DNA of 64,000 nt from JAHFUS01 sp035689115 (GCA_035689115.1 DASSMA010000026.1:1-64000), one strand, 5' to 3'. Numbered from the stretch's first letter, positions 37,398 to 46,517 are shown. Made by a program: numbers and translations. The notes: generated from the letters alone by a model not told the origin.

Positions 37398-38333
37398 ATG
37401 ACCCTCACACTGCCGGAAGCGGGCCTGCCGCCCGCTGCCGCCCCCGCGCCCAAACTGTGGCAGCGCGGAATCACGGCCGCACTCGTCGTTGCCCCCCTCG
37501 TCGCCGTCGCCCTCGCCGTCTCGCTCCTGTGGGGCCGGGCCCTCCACCCCCGCGACGTCGTCCTCGGCGTGGTGCTCTACGCCGTCACCGGGCACGGGGT
37601 CACCGTGGGCTTCCACCGGATGTTCACGCACCGGAGCTTCAAGCCCAGCCGGCCGCTGAAGATCGCCCTCGGCGTGGCCGGGTCGATGGCCCTCGAGGGC
37701 TCGATCGTGAGCTGGGTGGCCAACCACCGCCGCCACCACGTGTTCAGCGACCGCGACGGGGATCCGCACTCGCCCCACGCCTTCGGCACCGGCGTCGTCG
37801 CCCAACTGCGGGGCTTCGCCCACGCCCACGTGGGCTGGCTGTTCTCGACCGCCGACTCGCCGCCCGAGCGCTACGCCGCCGACCTCCTCCGCGATCCCGA
37901 TATCACCCTGCTCAGCCGCCTCTTTCCCGTCTTCGCTGTGGTGTCGCTGGCTATTCCCTTCCTCGCCGGCTGGGGTCTTTCGGGGCAATTGATGGGTGGG
38001 GTGACGGCGCTGGTTTGGGCGGGATTGGTGCGTATGGCGCTGCTGCACCACGTCACCTGGAGTGTGAACTCGGTCTGCCACATGTTCGGCCGACGGCCGT
38101 TCGCCGCTGACGACCGCAGCAGGAACTTCGCCCCGCTCGCCATCCTCTCGATGGGTGAGTCGTGGCACAACCTCCATCACGCCTACCCGTCGTCGGCGCG
38201 CCACGGCGTGGGCAGGGGCCAGATCGACACGTCGGCTGCTGTCATCCGGGCGTTCGAGCGCCTCGGCTGGGCCACCAAGGTGCGCTGGCCGACCGCCGAG
38301 CGCCTCGCTTCGGTGGTTATGCCCGGAGGGTGA
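37398..38333 (+). CDS. Acyl-CoA / acyl-lipid delta-9-type fatty acid desaturase
   Basis: 311 residues, membrane di-iron enzyme. Three histidine boxes are complete: HRMFTH, HRRHH and HNLHH, with four to five hydrophobic helices and the GDPHSPH loop common to stearoyl-CoA desaturases. Introduces a double bond into saturated acyl chains, affecting membrane fluidity. AAAGGAA lies 4-5 bases before ATG 37398. A second, different desaturase is encoded at 45382-46443. Confidence 0.94.
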   Translation: MTLTLPEAGLPPAAAPAPKLWQRGITAALVVAPLVAVALAVSLLWGRALHPRDVVLGVVLYAVTGHGVTVGFHRMFTHRSFKPSRPLKIALGVAGSMALEGSIVSWVANHRRHHVFSDRDGDPHSPHAFGTGVVAQLRGFAHAHVGWLFSTADSPPERYAADLLRDPDITLLSRLFPVFAVVSLAIPFLAGWGLSGQLMGGVTALVWAGLVRMALLHHVTWSVNSVCHMFGRRPFAADDRSRNFAPLAILSMGESWHNLHHAYPSSARHGVGRGQIDTSAAVIRAFERLGWATKVRWPTAERLASVVMPGG

Positions 38334-38488
38334 AGCAGTAAGAATAGGAGTGCGTCGGGATCCGTCTCTTTGTGGCGAAGAATTCCGGCCCGATAGGACT
38401 AGTCAAGCCTCCATCGGATCGCTACCTTCCTCGACAGGACGGCGGTATGGCCCACCGTGGCCGCCGCCGGAGGCGGACAGGAGCGAGC

Positions 38489-39652
38489 ATGCAGAAGTTC
38501 CATTCGGCGCGCCTCGGCGAGCGAGGGCGGCGGACGGTGCGGCGGGCGGGGGCCTTCGCCGCCGTGGCCGTCCTGGCCGCCGGGGCCGGGGCCCTGCCGG
38601 CCGGGGCCAAGGGGGCGCCGTCGGGGGGCGGCACCAGCGGGTCCTTCTCCTGCCGGGCCAGCGTGGTGCGCGTGACGGGCGCCGGCCTGCTGTCCGGCAC
38701 GGACGTGGACCTGAACACCGCCAACCCGGCCGGCACCCCCTGCGCCGACGCCAGCGCCGGCCTGCTCAACCAGCAGGTGTCGGTGGACGGCGGCACGACC
38801 CTCCAGCTCAGGGCCGACCTGCTGGTGTCGACCACGGACGGGCCGGGTCAGGGGTACGCCCACGCCGGCGTGGCCAACCTGTCGCTCGACGTGCTCGGGC
38901 TGCACATCGCGGCCGACGTCCTCTCGGCCGAGGCGACCGCCGGCCCCTGCCCGGGCACCGGCCTGGCCTCGGAGTCGGTGGTGGCGAGGGTGAACGTCAC
39001 CGACAGCCTGGGCGTGACCACCACGGTGGACGTGCCCGCCGGCCAGCAGCACGTCGAGGTCAGCCTCACGGCGCTGGGCCTGGGCGTGCTCCAGCTGCAC
39101 CTCAACGAGACGACCACGACGGGCAGCCAGGTCACCCAGCGGGCGCTGTGGCTGCACTCCGATCTCATCGGCGACGTGGTGGTCGGCGAGGCCATGGCCG
39201 GCGTGCAGGGCAGCCCGTGCGGCGGCTACACGCCCCCGCGCAATCCCAAGCGCTTCATGACCGGCGGCGGCTCGGTGGACTCGGCCGTCGGTCGCGTCAC
39301 CCACGGCGCCCACCTCCAGTGCGGCGCCGCCGACGGCCCCTCGAACCTCCAGGTCAACTGGGGCGGCAACCGGTTCCACCTCGACGCCGTGAGCACCGCC
39401 TCGTGCAGCGACGACCCGGCGATCAGCCCGGGCCAGCCGGCCGCCAGCTTCGACACCCTCACCGGGACGGGCACCGGCTCGTGCAACGGCGTGGCCGGCG
39501 TGCAGGTCGCCTGGAAGCTCACCGACGCCGGCGAGCCGGGCCGGGCCGACCGCTTCGAGTTCCGTATCGTCAACGCCGGCACCAGCGGCTGCTCGCTGAA
39601 CGCCGCCGGCACCCTGGCCGAGGGGAACCACCAGGCGCACCAGGCCACCTGA
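38489..39652 (+). CDS. Secreted choice-of-anchor P protein
   Basis: 387 residues. Signal peptide (RRAGAFAAVAVLAAGAGALPAGA), then a beta-rich region (VVRVTGAGLLSGTDVDLNTANPAG..) resembling choice-of-anchor P domains, and a C-terminal domain with FMTGGGSVD..VTHGAHLQCGAADGPSNLQVNWGGNRFHL and paired cysteines resembling the post-COAP-1 domain. Likely surface displayed by a sorting pathway not fully characterised. ATG 38489 follows AGGAGCG; a longer in-frame start at 38372 would precede the signal peptide with 39 basic residues and is less likely. Confidence 0.78.
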   Translation: MQKFHSARLGERGRRTVRRAGAFAAVAVLAAGAGALPAGAKGAPSGGGTSGSFSCRASVVRVTGAGLLSGTDVDLNTANPAGTPCADASAGLLNQQVSVDGGTTLQLRADLLVSTTDGPGQGYAHAGVANLSLDVLGLHIAADVLSAEATAGPCPGTGLASESVVARVNVTDSLGVTTTVDVPAGQQHVEVSLTALGLGVLQLHLNETTTTGSQVTQRALWLHSDLIGDVVVGEAMAGVQGSPCGGYTPPRNPKRFMTGGGSVDSAVGRVTHGAHLQCGAADGPSNLQVNWGGNRFHLDAVSTASCSDDPAISPGQPAASFDTLTGTGTGSCNGVAGVQVAWKLTDAGEPGRADRFEFRIVNAGTSGCSLNAAGTLAEGNHQAHQAT

Positions 39653-40026
39653 TCCTTCGCCGGCCAGTCCGAACCGATCCCGCCCCGGCGCCGGGTATCG
39701 CCTCGCAAGCGGAGCTTGCTCGGCGAGCTGGCCGTGCCGCCCTCCAGGCGGCGCTGAGGCCGCCGACCGGCAAAGCCGGCCGGCGGCTTTCTGCGGGGGG
39801 CTTGCCCCCCCGCACCCCCCATGCCGCCAGCAGGAGTGGCCGCCTCCGGCGGCGAGGCGCTGCCGCCGGCAAATCTCATCGGCCGAGGTTCGCTCCGCCA
39901 GGGGCGGGAACTTCGGCGCGTATCAGGGCCCGGGTTCGGGTCTCTCCTTCGACGTCGTGACAACCGTTGCGAACTTCCCGGCGGGCGGTCCGGCGGCGCC
40001 CCTGCCTCGTCGAAAGGAACCTCTTC
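39653..40026. other. 374-base intergenic region
   Basis: Between the COAP protein and the S1 protease genes. It contains five-hairpin repeat copy 2 (39705-39853), then a C/G-rich stretch without a convincing ORF, and the AAAGGAA ribosome-binding site before ATG 40027. No RNA gene of known class was recognised. Confidence 0.6.
39705..39853. repeat. 149-bp five-hairpin intergenic element, copy 2 (inverted)
   Basis: Hairpins in reverse order to copy 1: e' 39705-39719 (GCAAGC-gga-GCTTGC), d' 39736-39752 (GCCGCC-ctcca-GGCGGC), c' 39759-39787 (GCCGCCG-a-CCGGC-aaa-GCCGG-c-CGGCGGC), b' 39792-39814, a' 39839-39853 (GCCGCC-tcc-GGCGGC). The span equals copy 1 exactly. Flanking TCGCCTC before e' is shared with copy 1 as well. 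Confidence 0.85.
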
Positions 40027-41025
40027 ATGCTGCGCAAGCGAACCGTCGTGACGGCGCTGTCCCTGTCGGCACTGGCCCTCGGCCTCAGCGTGTCCCCGGC
40101 GTTCGGCGCCGACGCCAAGAGCCAGGTGACGCCCGGGTCGTCCGACCAGGCCGTCCTCCAAGCCGAGGCCAACGCCCGATTCGCCGCCCGGCCGGCGCCC
40201 GGGGCCGCCGCCGCGCTGGCCGCCCTCCAGGGAAGGATCGGCCACTTCGTGCAGGCCAACGGCACCCGCCACTCCTTCGCCAGCTTCATCGACTCCAACA
40301 CCGGCCGGATCGTGCTGAAGACCAACGCGCCCGGCCAGGTCGTGGCCTCGCTCGTGGGCGCCGACAAGGGCCTCGTCGACGTCCAGGCGTCGGCGACCCA
40401 GGACCTCTACAGCCGCAAGTCCGACACCCAGGCCTACTGGGGCGGCGCCGGCATCACCGCCAGCGTCGGCACGCCGTGGTGTTCGTCGGGGTTCGCCGTG
40501 AAGAACGGCGCCGGCACCCGCTTCATGGTCACCGCCGGGCACTGCTTCTCCACCGGCCAGAACGTCTACACCGAGCTGGGCGGCGCCTACTACGGGACCG
40601 TCGGCGTGCGTGGCCTCGCCAGCGGCTTCGACATGGAGCAGATCGGCGGCGCCTCGTACTGGAGCTACATCTACACCGGCGGCACCAACAGCTCGACCGG
40701 CCTGCCCGTGGTGGGCGCCGGCGACCCGGTCGTCGGCTACAGCAACTACTGCCACAGCGGGCGCACCACCGGCGAGAACTGCGGCCACACCGCCCAGAGC
40801 AACTTCGCCCAGGTGTGCACCCAGACCGGCTGCAAGTACCCGGTCATCGCCTTCACCGGCGGCAACCTGCCGCAGGGCGGCGACTCCGGCTCGCCCTTCT
40901 ACGTCAAGGACAGCAGCAGCAGCTGGATCCGGGGCATGGTCATCGCCGGCGACGGGACCACGTCGTACGCCGAGAAGTACAGCCGCATCTCCTCCTACCT
41001 CGGTGCCACCGCCGTCACCCAGTAA
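40027..41025 (+). CDS. Secreted S1-family (chymotrypsin-like) serine protease
   Basis: 332 residues: signal peptide (VVTALSLSALALGLSVSPAFGA), a pro-region of about 110 residues, then the protease domain with the triad in TAGHCF (His), GFDMEQI (Asp) and GGDSGSP (Ser). Four cysteines in the second half could form disulfides. The layout is like streptogrisin/alpha-lytic-type enzymes but with a short, diverged pro-domain. AAAGGAA lies 7 bases before ATG 40027; an upstream in-frame start would add 20 Arg-rich residues before the signal peptide. Confidence 0.92.
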   Translation: MLRKRTVVTALSLSALALGLSVSPAFGADAKSQVTPGSSDQAVLQAEANARFAARPAPGAAAALAALQGRIGHFVQANGTRHSFASFIDSNTGRIVLKTNAPGQVVASLVGADKGLVDVQASATQDLYSRKSDTQAYWGGAGITASVGTPWCSSGFAVKNGAGTRFMVTAGHCFSTGQNVYTELGGAYYGTVGVRGLASGFDMEQIGGASYWSYIYTGGTNSSTGLPVVGAGDPVVGYSNYCHSGRTTGENCGHTAQSNFAQVCTQTGCKYPVIAFTGGNLPQGGDSGSPFYVKDSSSSWIRGMVIAGDGTTSYAEKYSRISSYLGATAVTQ

Positions 41026-41150
41026 GGAGCCCCTCGGGGCGGAAGGAGGGGGCGGCTGGTGCCGCCCCCTCTTTCGCGCGCTCCACGGGCGTGAGTCCGA
41101 CTTGCTTGGTAGGTTCGATCTGTCGCAGTTCCGGCACGGGGAGGGGATCC

Positions 41151-42697
41151 ATGCGAGTCCGACGGTCGCTCACGGACGTGCAGGCGGACTACGAGGACGG
41201 CGACAAGGCCGAGCTCGAGGCCCTGTGGCGGGCCTGGAAGGGCATCAAGGAGCTGCCGCCCGACGACCCGTTCTCGTTCTTCACCATCGGCGGCTACCAC
41301 GGGGAGCCCTTCCGGGGCGCCGGCTGGGGCAGCTCCGCCTACTGGGGCGGGTACTGCAACCACGGCAACGTCCTGTTCCCCACGTGGCACCGCGCCTACC
41401 TGGTCCGCCTGGAGGAGGCGCTGCGCTCCATCCCGGGGTGCGGTGACGTCACGCTGCCGTTCTGGGACGAGACCAGCGACGAGTCGGCGTCGAGCGGCAT
41501 CCCTTGGGCGCTCACCGTGGAGAACGTCGAGCTCACGGTGCCACCATCCCGAACCCGTTGCGGTCGTTCGTGTTCAACAAGGCGATCGTCGACCACCTCG
41601 ACCCGTTCCCCGATGCCGACTACAGCAAGCCGATCGGCTACGAGACGGTCCGCTACCCGCTCTCGGGGCTGGTGGGCCCGGCCGACAAGGCGGCCACCGA
41701 GGCGCACAACGCCAAGTTCGCCGACTACTCGCTCAACGTGAAGCTGCTGAACCTGAACATCGTCTCCTGGCTCACCACGGGCATCACCGTCCAGGGGACG
41801 TTCCACCCCTACAACGTCGGGCGGGAGTACCGGAACTGCCTCGACGCGCCCAACTACACGGTGTTCTCGAACACCACCTCGGCGACGGAGTGGAACGACC
41901 ACACCGACACGCCCGCCGTCCCGCTGGAGAGCCCGCACAACCACATCCACCTGGCTGTCGGCGGGTATGAGGTGCCCGGCCAGGGGGACTTCTCCCCGAT
42001 CGACGGCGCCAACGGCGACATGGGGGAGAACGACACCGCCGGCCTCGACCCGATCTTCTTCTTCCACCACTGCCACGTGGACCGCATGTTCTGGCTGTGG
42101 CAGAAGCGGCACGGGTGCACCGGCTCGCTCGAGATCATGGAGGGGTACCCGGGCACCAACTCCGTCGACAGCCAGGGGCCGACCCCGGGCGTGGCGCCCA
42201 ACTCGTGGCTGAACGTCGACTCGCCGCTGGCCCCGTTCCGCCACCCTGACGGCCGGCCGGTCGTCTCCCGCGACCTCGTCGACATCGAGCAGCAGCTGGG
42301 CTACACCTACGGGCCCGGCTCGCTGGACGACCTGGCTGCGCCCGCGCTGGCGGCCGAGGCGCCCCAGCCGCCGGCCGGGGTGATCAGCATCCGCGGCGTC
42401 AACCGGGCCGCCATCCGCGGGTCGTTCCTGCTGTCGGCCTTCGGCACCGTCGACGGCACCCGGCAGCACCTGGGCACCGAGGCCATCCTCAGCCGCTGGC
42501 ACGTCGAGGGGTGCATGAACTGCCAGACCCACCTCGAGGCGAGGGGCCACATCCGCCTGCACGACGAGGTGGCGGCCGCCCTCGACCCCGACAGCGTGGA
42601 GGTCGAGGTGCGCACGCGCGGCCGCGAGCACCCCGGCGCCTCGGTGGCCGGCGGCCCGGGTGTCCCCGCCGCCAGGTTCACGGTGCGGCTGCGGTAG
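41151..42697 (+). pseudogene. Tyrosinase, interrupted by a frameshift near 41540
   Basis: A copper type-3 oxidase (monophenol/catechol oxidation) encoded in two frames. The 5' frame (ATG 41151, GGGGAGGGG 4 bases upstream) gives HGNVLFPTWHRAYLVRLEEAL, the CuA site, and runs to about ENVELTV; from about 41545 the homology continues in the -1 frame (TIPNPLRSFVFNKAIVDHL) with both CuB segments, SPHNHIHLAVGG and GLDPIFFFHHCHVDRMFWLW, to the stop at 42697. Adding one base around 41536-41545 would restore a 515-residue protein. Both halves are otherwise well conserved, so the lesion is recent or a sequencing error. Confidence 0.88.
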
Positions 42698-42704
42698 GAA
42701 ATCC

Positions 42705-42729
42705 GGTCCCGCTGTCCACGGGCGGGACC
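42705..42729. terminator. Inverted repeat after tyrosinase gene
   Basis: GGTCCCGC (42705-42712) and GCGGGACC (42722-42729) form an 8-bp stem with a 9-base loop, 8 bases after the tyrosinase stop and ahead of the sigma factor start. Probable terminator without a U-run. Confidence 0.5.
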
Positions 42730-42750
42730 GCTCCGGCGTCTGTCGGGGTG

Positions 42751-43275
42751 ATGATGGCGGTGATGAGCCTGGAAGAGGCGCCCGGGGCGGAGACGGGCCT
42801 CGCCGCCCTGCACCGCGACCACTACCGGTCGCTGGTGCGCCTGGCCGCCGTGCTCGTCGACGACGTGGCCACGTGCGAGGAGCTCGTGCAGGACGCGTTC
42901 GTCGCCGTCCTGGCCCGGCGGTCCGCCGTGGGCGACGCCGCCCGGCTGCCCGCCTACCTGCGCAGCGCCGTGCTGAACAGGGCCCGCAGCCACCTCCGCC
43001 GGCGGCGGACGAGCGAGCGGCCCCGGCCCCTCGCCCTGGTGCGCACCGAGCCGTCGGCGGAAGCCGGCGCGCTGCTCGACGAGGAGCACCAGGAGGTGCT
43101 CGCCGCCCTGCGGGCCCTGCCCGAGCGACAGCGTGAGGTGCTCGCCCTGCGGTACTACATCGATCTCAGCGAGGCGGACATCGCCGCCACCCTCGGCATC
43201 GGCGCCGGCACGGTGAAGACCCACGCCCAGCGGGGCCTGGCCGCCCTGCACCAGACCCTGGGGGAGCGCCGATGA
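42751..43275 (+). CDS. ECF-type RNA polymerase sigma factor
   Basis: 174 residues. Region 2 (HRDHYRSLVRLAAVLVDDVATCEELVQDAFVAVL) and region 4 (LPERQREVLALRYYIDLSEADIAATLGIGAGTVKTHAQRGLAAL) are both intact; no extra C-terminal domain. SigE-like Streptomyces ECFs share this pattern. The start may be ATG 42751, 42754 or 42763; 42751 is given. Stop overlaps the next gene (ATGA), a membrane protein that likely acts as its partner or anti-sigma factor. Confidence 0.93.
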   Translation: MMAVMSLEEAPGAETGLAALHRDHYRSLVRLAAVLVDDVATCEELVQDAFVAVLARRSAVGDAARLPAYLRSAVLNRARSHLRRRRTSERPRPLALVRTEPSAEAGALLDEEHQEVLAALRALPERQREVLALRYYIDLSEADIAATLGIGAGTVKTHAQRGLAALHQTLGERR

Positions 43276-44588
43276 CCGAGAGCACCGAGCAGGAGCTGGA
43301 GAGCGTCGAAGCCCGCCTCCGGGCCGCCATCGCCGGCCGCACGGCCACCGTCCACCCGGCCGACGAGGACGCCGCCCTGACCCGCATCGAGCGGGGCCTC
43401 GATGTGGTGCGCCGCCGCAAGCGGCGCACCGTCCTCGCCGGGCTCGCCGCCGTCGCCGCCGCCGCCCTGGTCGCCGTCGCCGTCCCGGTGCTGCGCAGCG
43501 ACGACGGGGGCCAGCAGGTCCGGGTGACGGCGTCGACCGAGGTCACCACCACGACGACGACGACGGAGGCGGTGGGCCCCGCCACCCTCGCCGAGGTCGT
43601 CTGGCCGCCGCCCGGTCATCCCCGGTTCGCCGACCCGGCGGAGGCCGTCCGCTCCTTCGCCGAGGGCTACGTCGGGCTGGCCCACGCCGCCCTCGGGCCG
43701 TTCCGGTCCACCGGACCGTCGGCCGGCGAGGTGGACGTGCTGCCCACCGCCGAGGACGGCACCGTCCGGCCCGGGGTGCGCAGCACGGTGTCGGTACGGA
43801 ACCTGGAGGGGTCCTGGTACGTCACCGGGGCGCGCGCCGCCGACATCGTCGTGGACCGGCCGGCGGCGCTCGACCAGGTCGGTTCCCTCGTGGTGGTCGA
43901 CGGGCGGGGCAGCGGCTACGAGGGCACCATCGTGGCGACAGTGCGCGACGCCGGCATGGGCGCCGGCGGGGAACTGGCGAAGCAGGTCGTCACCGCCGGG
44001 TGCTGCGAGGAGCTGCTCCCCTTCCATGTGGAGCTGCCGGTGGGCAGCCCCGCCCACGCCAGCGGCTCGCTCCTGCTCAACAACGACAGCGGGCTGGAGG
44101 CGGTCAGCAGCTTCACCGTGGTGCCGATCCGCTTCGGCGGGACCGGGGCCCCTTCCGACGAGACAACGGTCCAGGTCTTCTTCACCCAGCCGGGCGGCCA
44201 GCCGGCGGCGGTGCCCCGCACCGTCAGGAAGTCCGCCGGCGTGCTCAGGAGCGCCCTCACGCAGCTGCTCTTCGGGCCGACCAGCGAGGAACGGGACAAG
44301 GGCCTGTCCTCGGGGCTGGAGAACGCGGCCGCCGGGAGCGCCCCTGTGTCGGTCGTCATCACCGACGGGCGGGCGGTCGTGGACTTCGGCGCCGACCTGC
44401 CCAGGCTGAGTCCCGGCACGTCGGCGGCGGACGCCAGCGCCCGCTTCCTGCGCCAGCTGCACGCCACCGTGTTCCAGTTCCCCGCCGTGCGGGAGGCCGA
44501 GTACCGTGCCGGGGGCAGCTGCGCCGCATTCTGGTCGTGGTTGCAACGGGCGTGCACCACGGTGACCCCCTCCAACCCGGGGATCTGA
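43272..44588 (+). CDS. Membrane-anchored GerMN / Gmad2-like protein, probable sigma partner
   Basis: 438 residues: cytosolic helical N-terminus (residues 1-52, arginine-rich), one membrane helix (TVLAGLAAVAAAALVAVAVPVL), a Thr linker, a beta-sandwich resembling Gmad2 (about 190-290), and a C-terminal GerMN domain (TVQVFFTQPGGQPAAVPRTVRKSAGVLRSALTQLLFGPTSEE..VVDFGADL). Coupled by ATGA to the ECF sigma gene, its cytosolic N-terminus occupies the position of an anti-sigma domain though no ZAS zinc motif is present. It may sense envelope ligands outside and hold the sigma factor inside; this is inference. Confidence 0.82.
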   Translation: MTESTEQELESVEARLRAAIAGRTATVHPADEDAALTRIERGLDVVRRRKRRTVLAGLAAVAAAALVAVAVPVLRSDDGGQQVRVTASTEVTTTTTTTEAVGPATLAEVVWPPPGHPRFADPAEAVRSFAEGYVGLAHAALGPFRSTGPSAGEVDVLPTAEDGTVRPGVRSTVSVRNLEGSWYVTGARAADIVVDRPAALDQVGSLVVVDGRGSGYEGTIVATVRDAGMGAGGELAKQVVTAGCCEELLPFHVELPVGSPAHASGSLLLNNDSGLEAVSSFTVVPIRFGGTGAPSDETTVQVFFTQPGGQPAAVPRTVRKSAGVLRSALTQLLFGPTSEERDKGLSSGLENAAAGSAPVSVVITDGRAVVDFGADLPRLSPGTSAADASARFLRQLHATVFQFPAVREAEYRAGGSCAAFWSWLQRACTTVTPSNPGI

Positions 44589-44595
44589 CCTCGCC

Positions 44596-45354
44596 TCAGG
44601 CCGTGCTCTGCTCGCGCTCGGCCACCCGGTCCTGGTGGGCCACCGCCTCGTGGTGGGCGGCCGCGCCGGCCGGGCCGGCGGGCCGGCGCGTCAGCTCGGC
44701 GAAGCGGCCGTCGCGGCCGTAGAGGATGAGGGTGTCGCCCTCCTCCACCGTCGTGTCGCCGTCGGGCACGCCGAGGTACGGGCCGTCGGCCCGCACGACG
44801 CCGAGCACCAGCACGCCCTCGTCCCTGAGCCGCAGGTCGGCCAGCGACCGGCCCGCCATCCACCCGCCGGCGACCACCAGCATCTCCTTCACCTCGTACT
44901 CGCCCGACACGTGGAGGATGGCTGCGTAGTCACGCACGTCGAGGTCGGTGTAGCGGGCCAGGGTCCGCCCGATGACGGTCGACAGCCGGCGGTCGACCCG
45001 CTTGGAGCTGGACGCGGCGTAGACGAGAGCCAGGCCTGCGATCAGCACGAGCAGCCTCGTCGCCCGCGAGCCGGCGCTGGCCGCCCCGACCACGCCGCCC
45101 AGGATGCCGGCGATGCTGGTGGCCAGCCCGACGCTGCCCACGAGCATCAGCGCCATGATGATCCGGCGCCGGGCCGGGTGGCCCACCACCGCCTCGGACT
45201 CGGTGGTCGTGAAGCCCACGCCCGTGAGCGCCGAGCGGGCCTGGAAGCGGGCCGCCGGGCGCGGCATCCCCGTGGCAGTGAGGGCGATGGTAGCGATCCG
45301 TGTGATCAGCAGCGACATCATGGCGACCAGGAGCAGGAGCGCGATCCCGTACAC
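44596..45354 (-). CDS. Membrane protein with C-terminal TrkA_C (RCK_C) domain
   Basis: 252 residues. Four hydrophobic helices in the N-terminal half (GIALLLLVAMMSLLITRI, MALMLVGSVGLATSIAGILG, RLLVLIAGLALVYAA) followed by a TrkA_C domain (residues 160-225; SGEYEVKEMLVVAGGWMAGRSLADL...GDTTVEEGDTLILYGR). TrkA_C domains bind small ligands that gate ion channels or transporters; the ARSALTGVGFTTTESEAVVGHPARR stretch resembles a Trk/Ktr pore segment. Likely cation flux related. Convergent with the GerMN gene. Confidence 0.8.
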   Translation of the reverse strand: MYGIALLLLVAMMSLLITRIATIALTATGMPRPAARFQARSALTGVGFTTTESEAVVGHPARRRIIMALMLVGSVGLATSIAGILGGVVGAASAGSRATRLLVLIAGLALVYAASSSKRVDRRLSTVIGRTLARYTDLDVRDYAAILHVSGEYEVKEMLVVAGGWMAGRSLADLRLRDEGVLVLGVVRADGPYLGVPDGDTTVEEGDTLILYGRDGRFAELTRRPAGPAGAAAHHEAVAHQDRVAEREQSTA

Positions 45355-45381
45355 GACGGTTTCCTACCCACACCCGCCGCT

Positions 45382-46443
45382 CTACACCTCCGCGAAGCGC
45401 CGCCAGGTGTGGGTGTCGAACTCGTACAGCTGGCACGTGCGGAAGATGCGCCGCACCTCCCGGGCGCGCAGCCGGTACTGCACGACGTCGGCGCCGTACC
45501 GCCGGCGCAGGTCCTCCCACGCCAGGGGGAGCCGGTAGAAGGGGATCCGGCTGTCCACGTGATGGGGCGCGTGGATGAAGATGTTGTGGGACAAGGTTTC
45601 CACCACGGGGTTCGAGCGGATCACGGTGCTGCACCTCACGCTGCCGAGGGCCGGGGACCACTCGTCCCGGTCGGCGAAGAACGGCACGTCCGGGTGGGTG
45701 TGGTGCAGGTAGACGACGAGGGCGATGATCCACGTGAAGACGAGGAACGGCACGACGACTGCGGCGGCGACGCCGGTCCAGCTCCCCGTGGCGCGCCAGG
45801 CCACTGCCGAGAGCGCGACGGCGAAGGCGACCGTGCCCGCCTTCGCCGCCCGGAACGAACGTCGCCGCCGGTCGTCGGGCCGGAAGCGCACCATGCCCTT
45901 CCACCAGACCTGGACCAGGTAGTGGAGACCGCAGCCGGCCCAGTGCCGCTCCGCCCGGTAGGCCGCCCGGCCCCACCGCGACCGTGACCGGTACTCGTCG
46001 GGAGTCAGGGGACGCCAGATCCAGTCGATGGGCGACAGGGCGGTGAAGCCGTGGTGCACGCGGTTGTGACCGTAGACCCACGGCCGGTACAGCTGGAGGG
46101 ACGGCAGCATGGCGGCCGTGCCGAGCACCTCCGCCCACCGGCCGCTGCGGAACAGCGCGCCGTGGGCGGCGTCGTGGGCCCAGACGAACAGCACCGCCAC
46201 GCCGACGCCGGCCAGCCCGCCCCACGCCAGCCGGGCGACGGGGGAACGGGCGAGGAGGGCCCCGGCGAGGGGAAGGGCGTAGAGCGCGAGGTCGACCAGC
46301 AGCCAGGCCACCGCCAGTGACGGGCGGCGGCGGTAGCACCCGTCTGAGAAGCCGGCCCGGACCTCGCCGATTCGCGGACGCGGCAAGGCGATGGGGAGAG
46401 GCACCACCCTGACATCTGGGTCCTCGGCGAGGTGGCCGGGCAT
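45382..46443 (-). CDS. Membrane fatty acid desaturase (delta-12/omega-3-like)
   Basis: 353 residues with the three histidine boxes HDAAHG, HNRVHH and HAPHH of acyl-lipid desaturases, and four hydrophobic helices. The first two boxes match the FA_desaturase/DesA class rather than the stearoyl-CoA class of the gene at 37398. TACCGT ends seven bases before ATG 46443 (46456-46451), the same arrangement as at 35517, implying leaderless expression. It diverges from cydA. Confidence 0.92.
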   Translation of the reverse strand: MPGHLAEDPDVRVVPLPIALPRPRIGEVRAGFSDGCYRRRPSLAVAWLLVDLALYALPLAGALLARSPVARLAWGGLAGVGVAVLFVWAHDAAHGALFRSGRWAEVLGTAAMLPSLQLYRPWVYGHNRVHHGFTALSPIDWIWRPLTPDEYRSRSRWGRAAYRAERHWAGCGLHYLVQVWWKGMVRFRPDDRRRRSFRAAKAGTVAFAVALSAVAWRATGSWTGVAAAVVVPFLVFTWIIALVVYLHHTHPDVPFFADRDEWSPALGSVRCSTVIRSNPVVETLSHNIFIHAPHHVDSRIPFYRLPLAWEDLRRRYGADVVQYRLRAREVRRIFRTCQLYEFDTHTWRRFAEV

Positions 46444-46517
46444 GGAGCGAACGGTACGAAAGGGCGCGTGGCGACGGCAGGGACTTTCGGCCCTAACGAG
46501 GGGGACCGAACGGCCCT

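Noticed and set aside
37890..38060. Slightly lower-GC stretch in the desaturase gene as a sign of transfer
   Set aside because: Short, inside a well-conserved gene coding for membrane helices; amino-acid content explains it.
43540..43575. Possible simple-sequence (ACG/ACC) phase-variable tract
   Set aside because: It encodes the Thr linker of the GerMN protein, with mixed codons and no homopolymer; the same applies to the Thr tract near 35620-35760.
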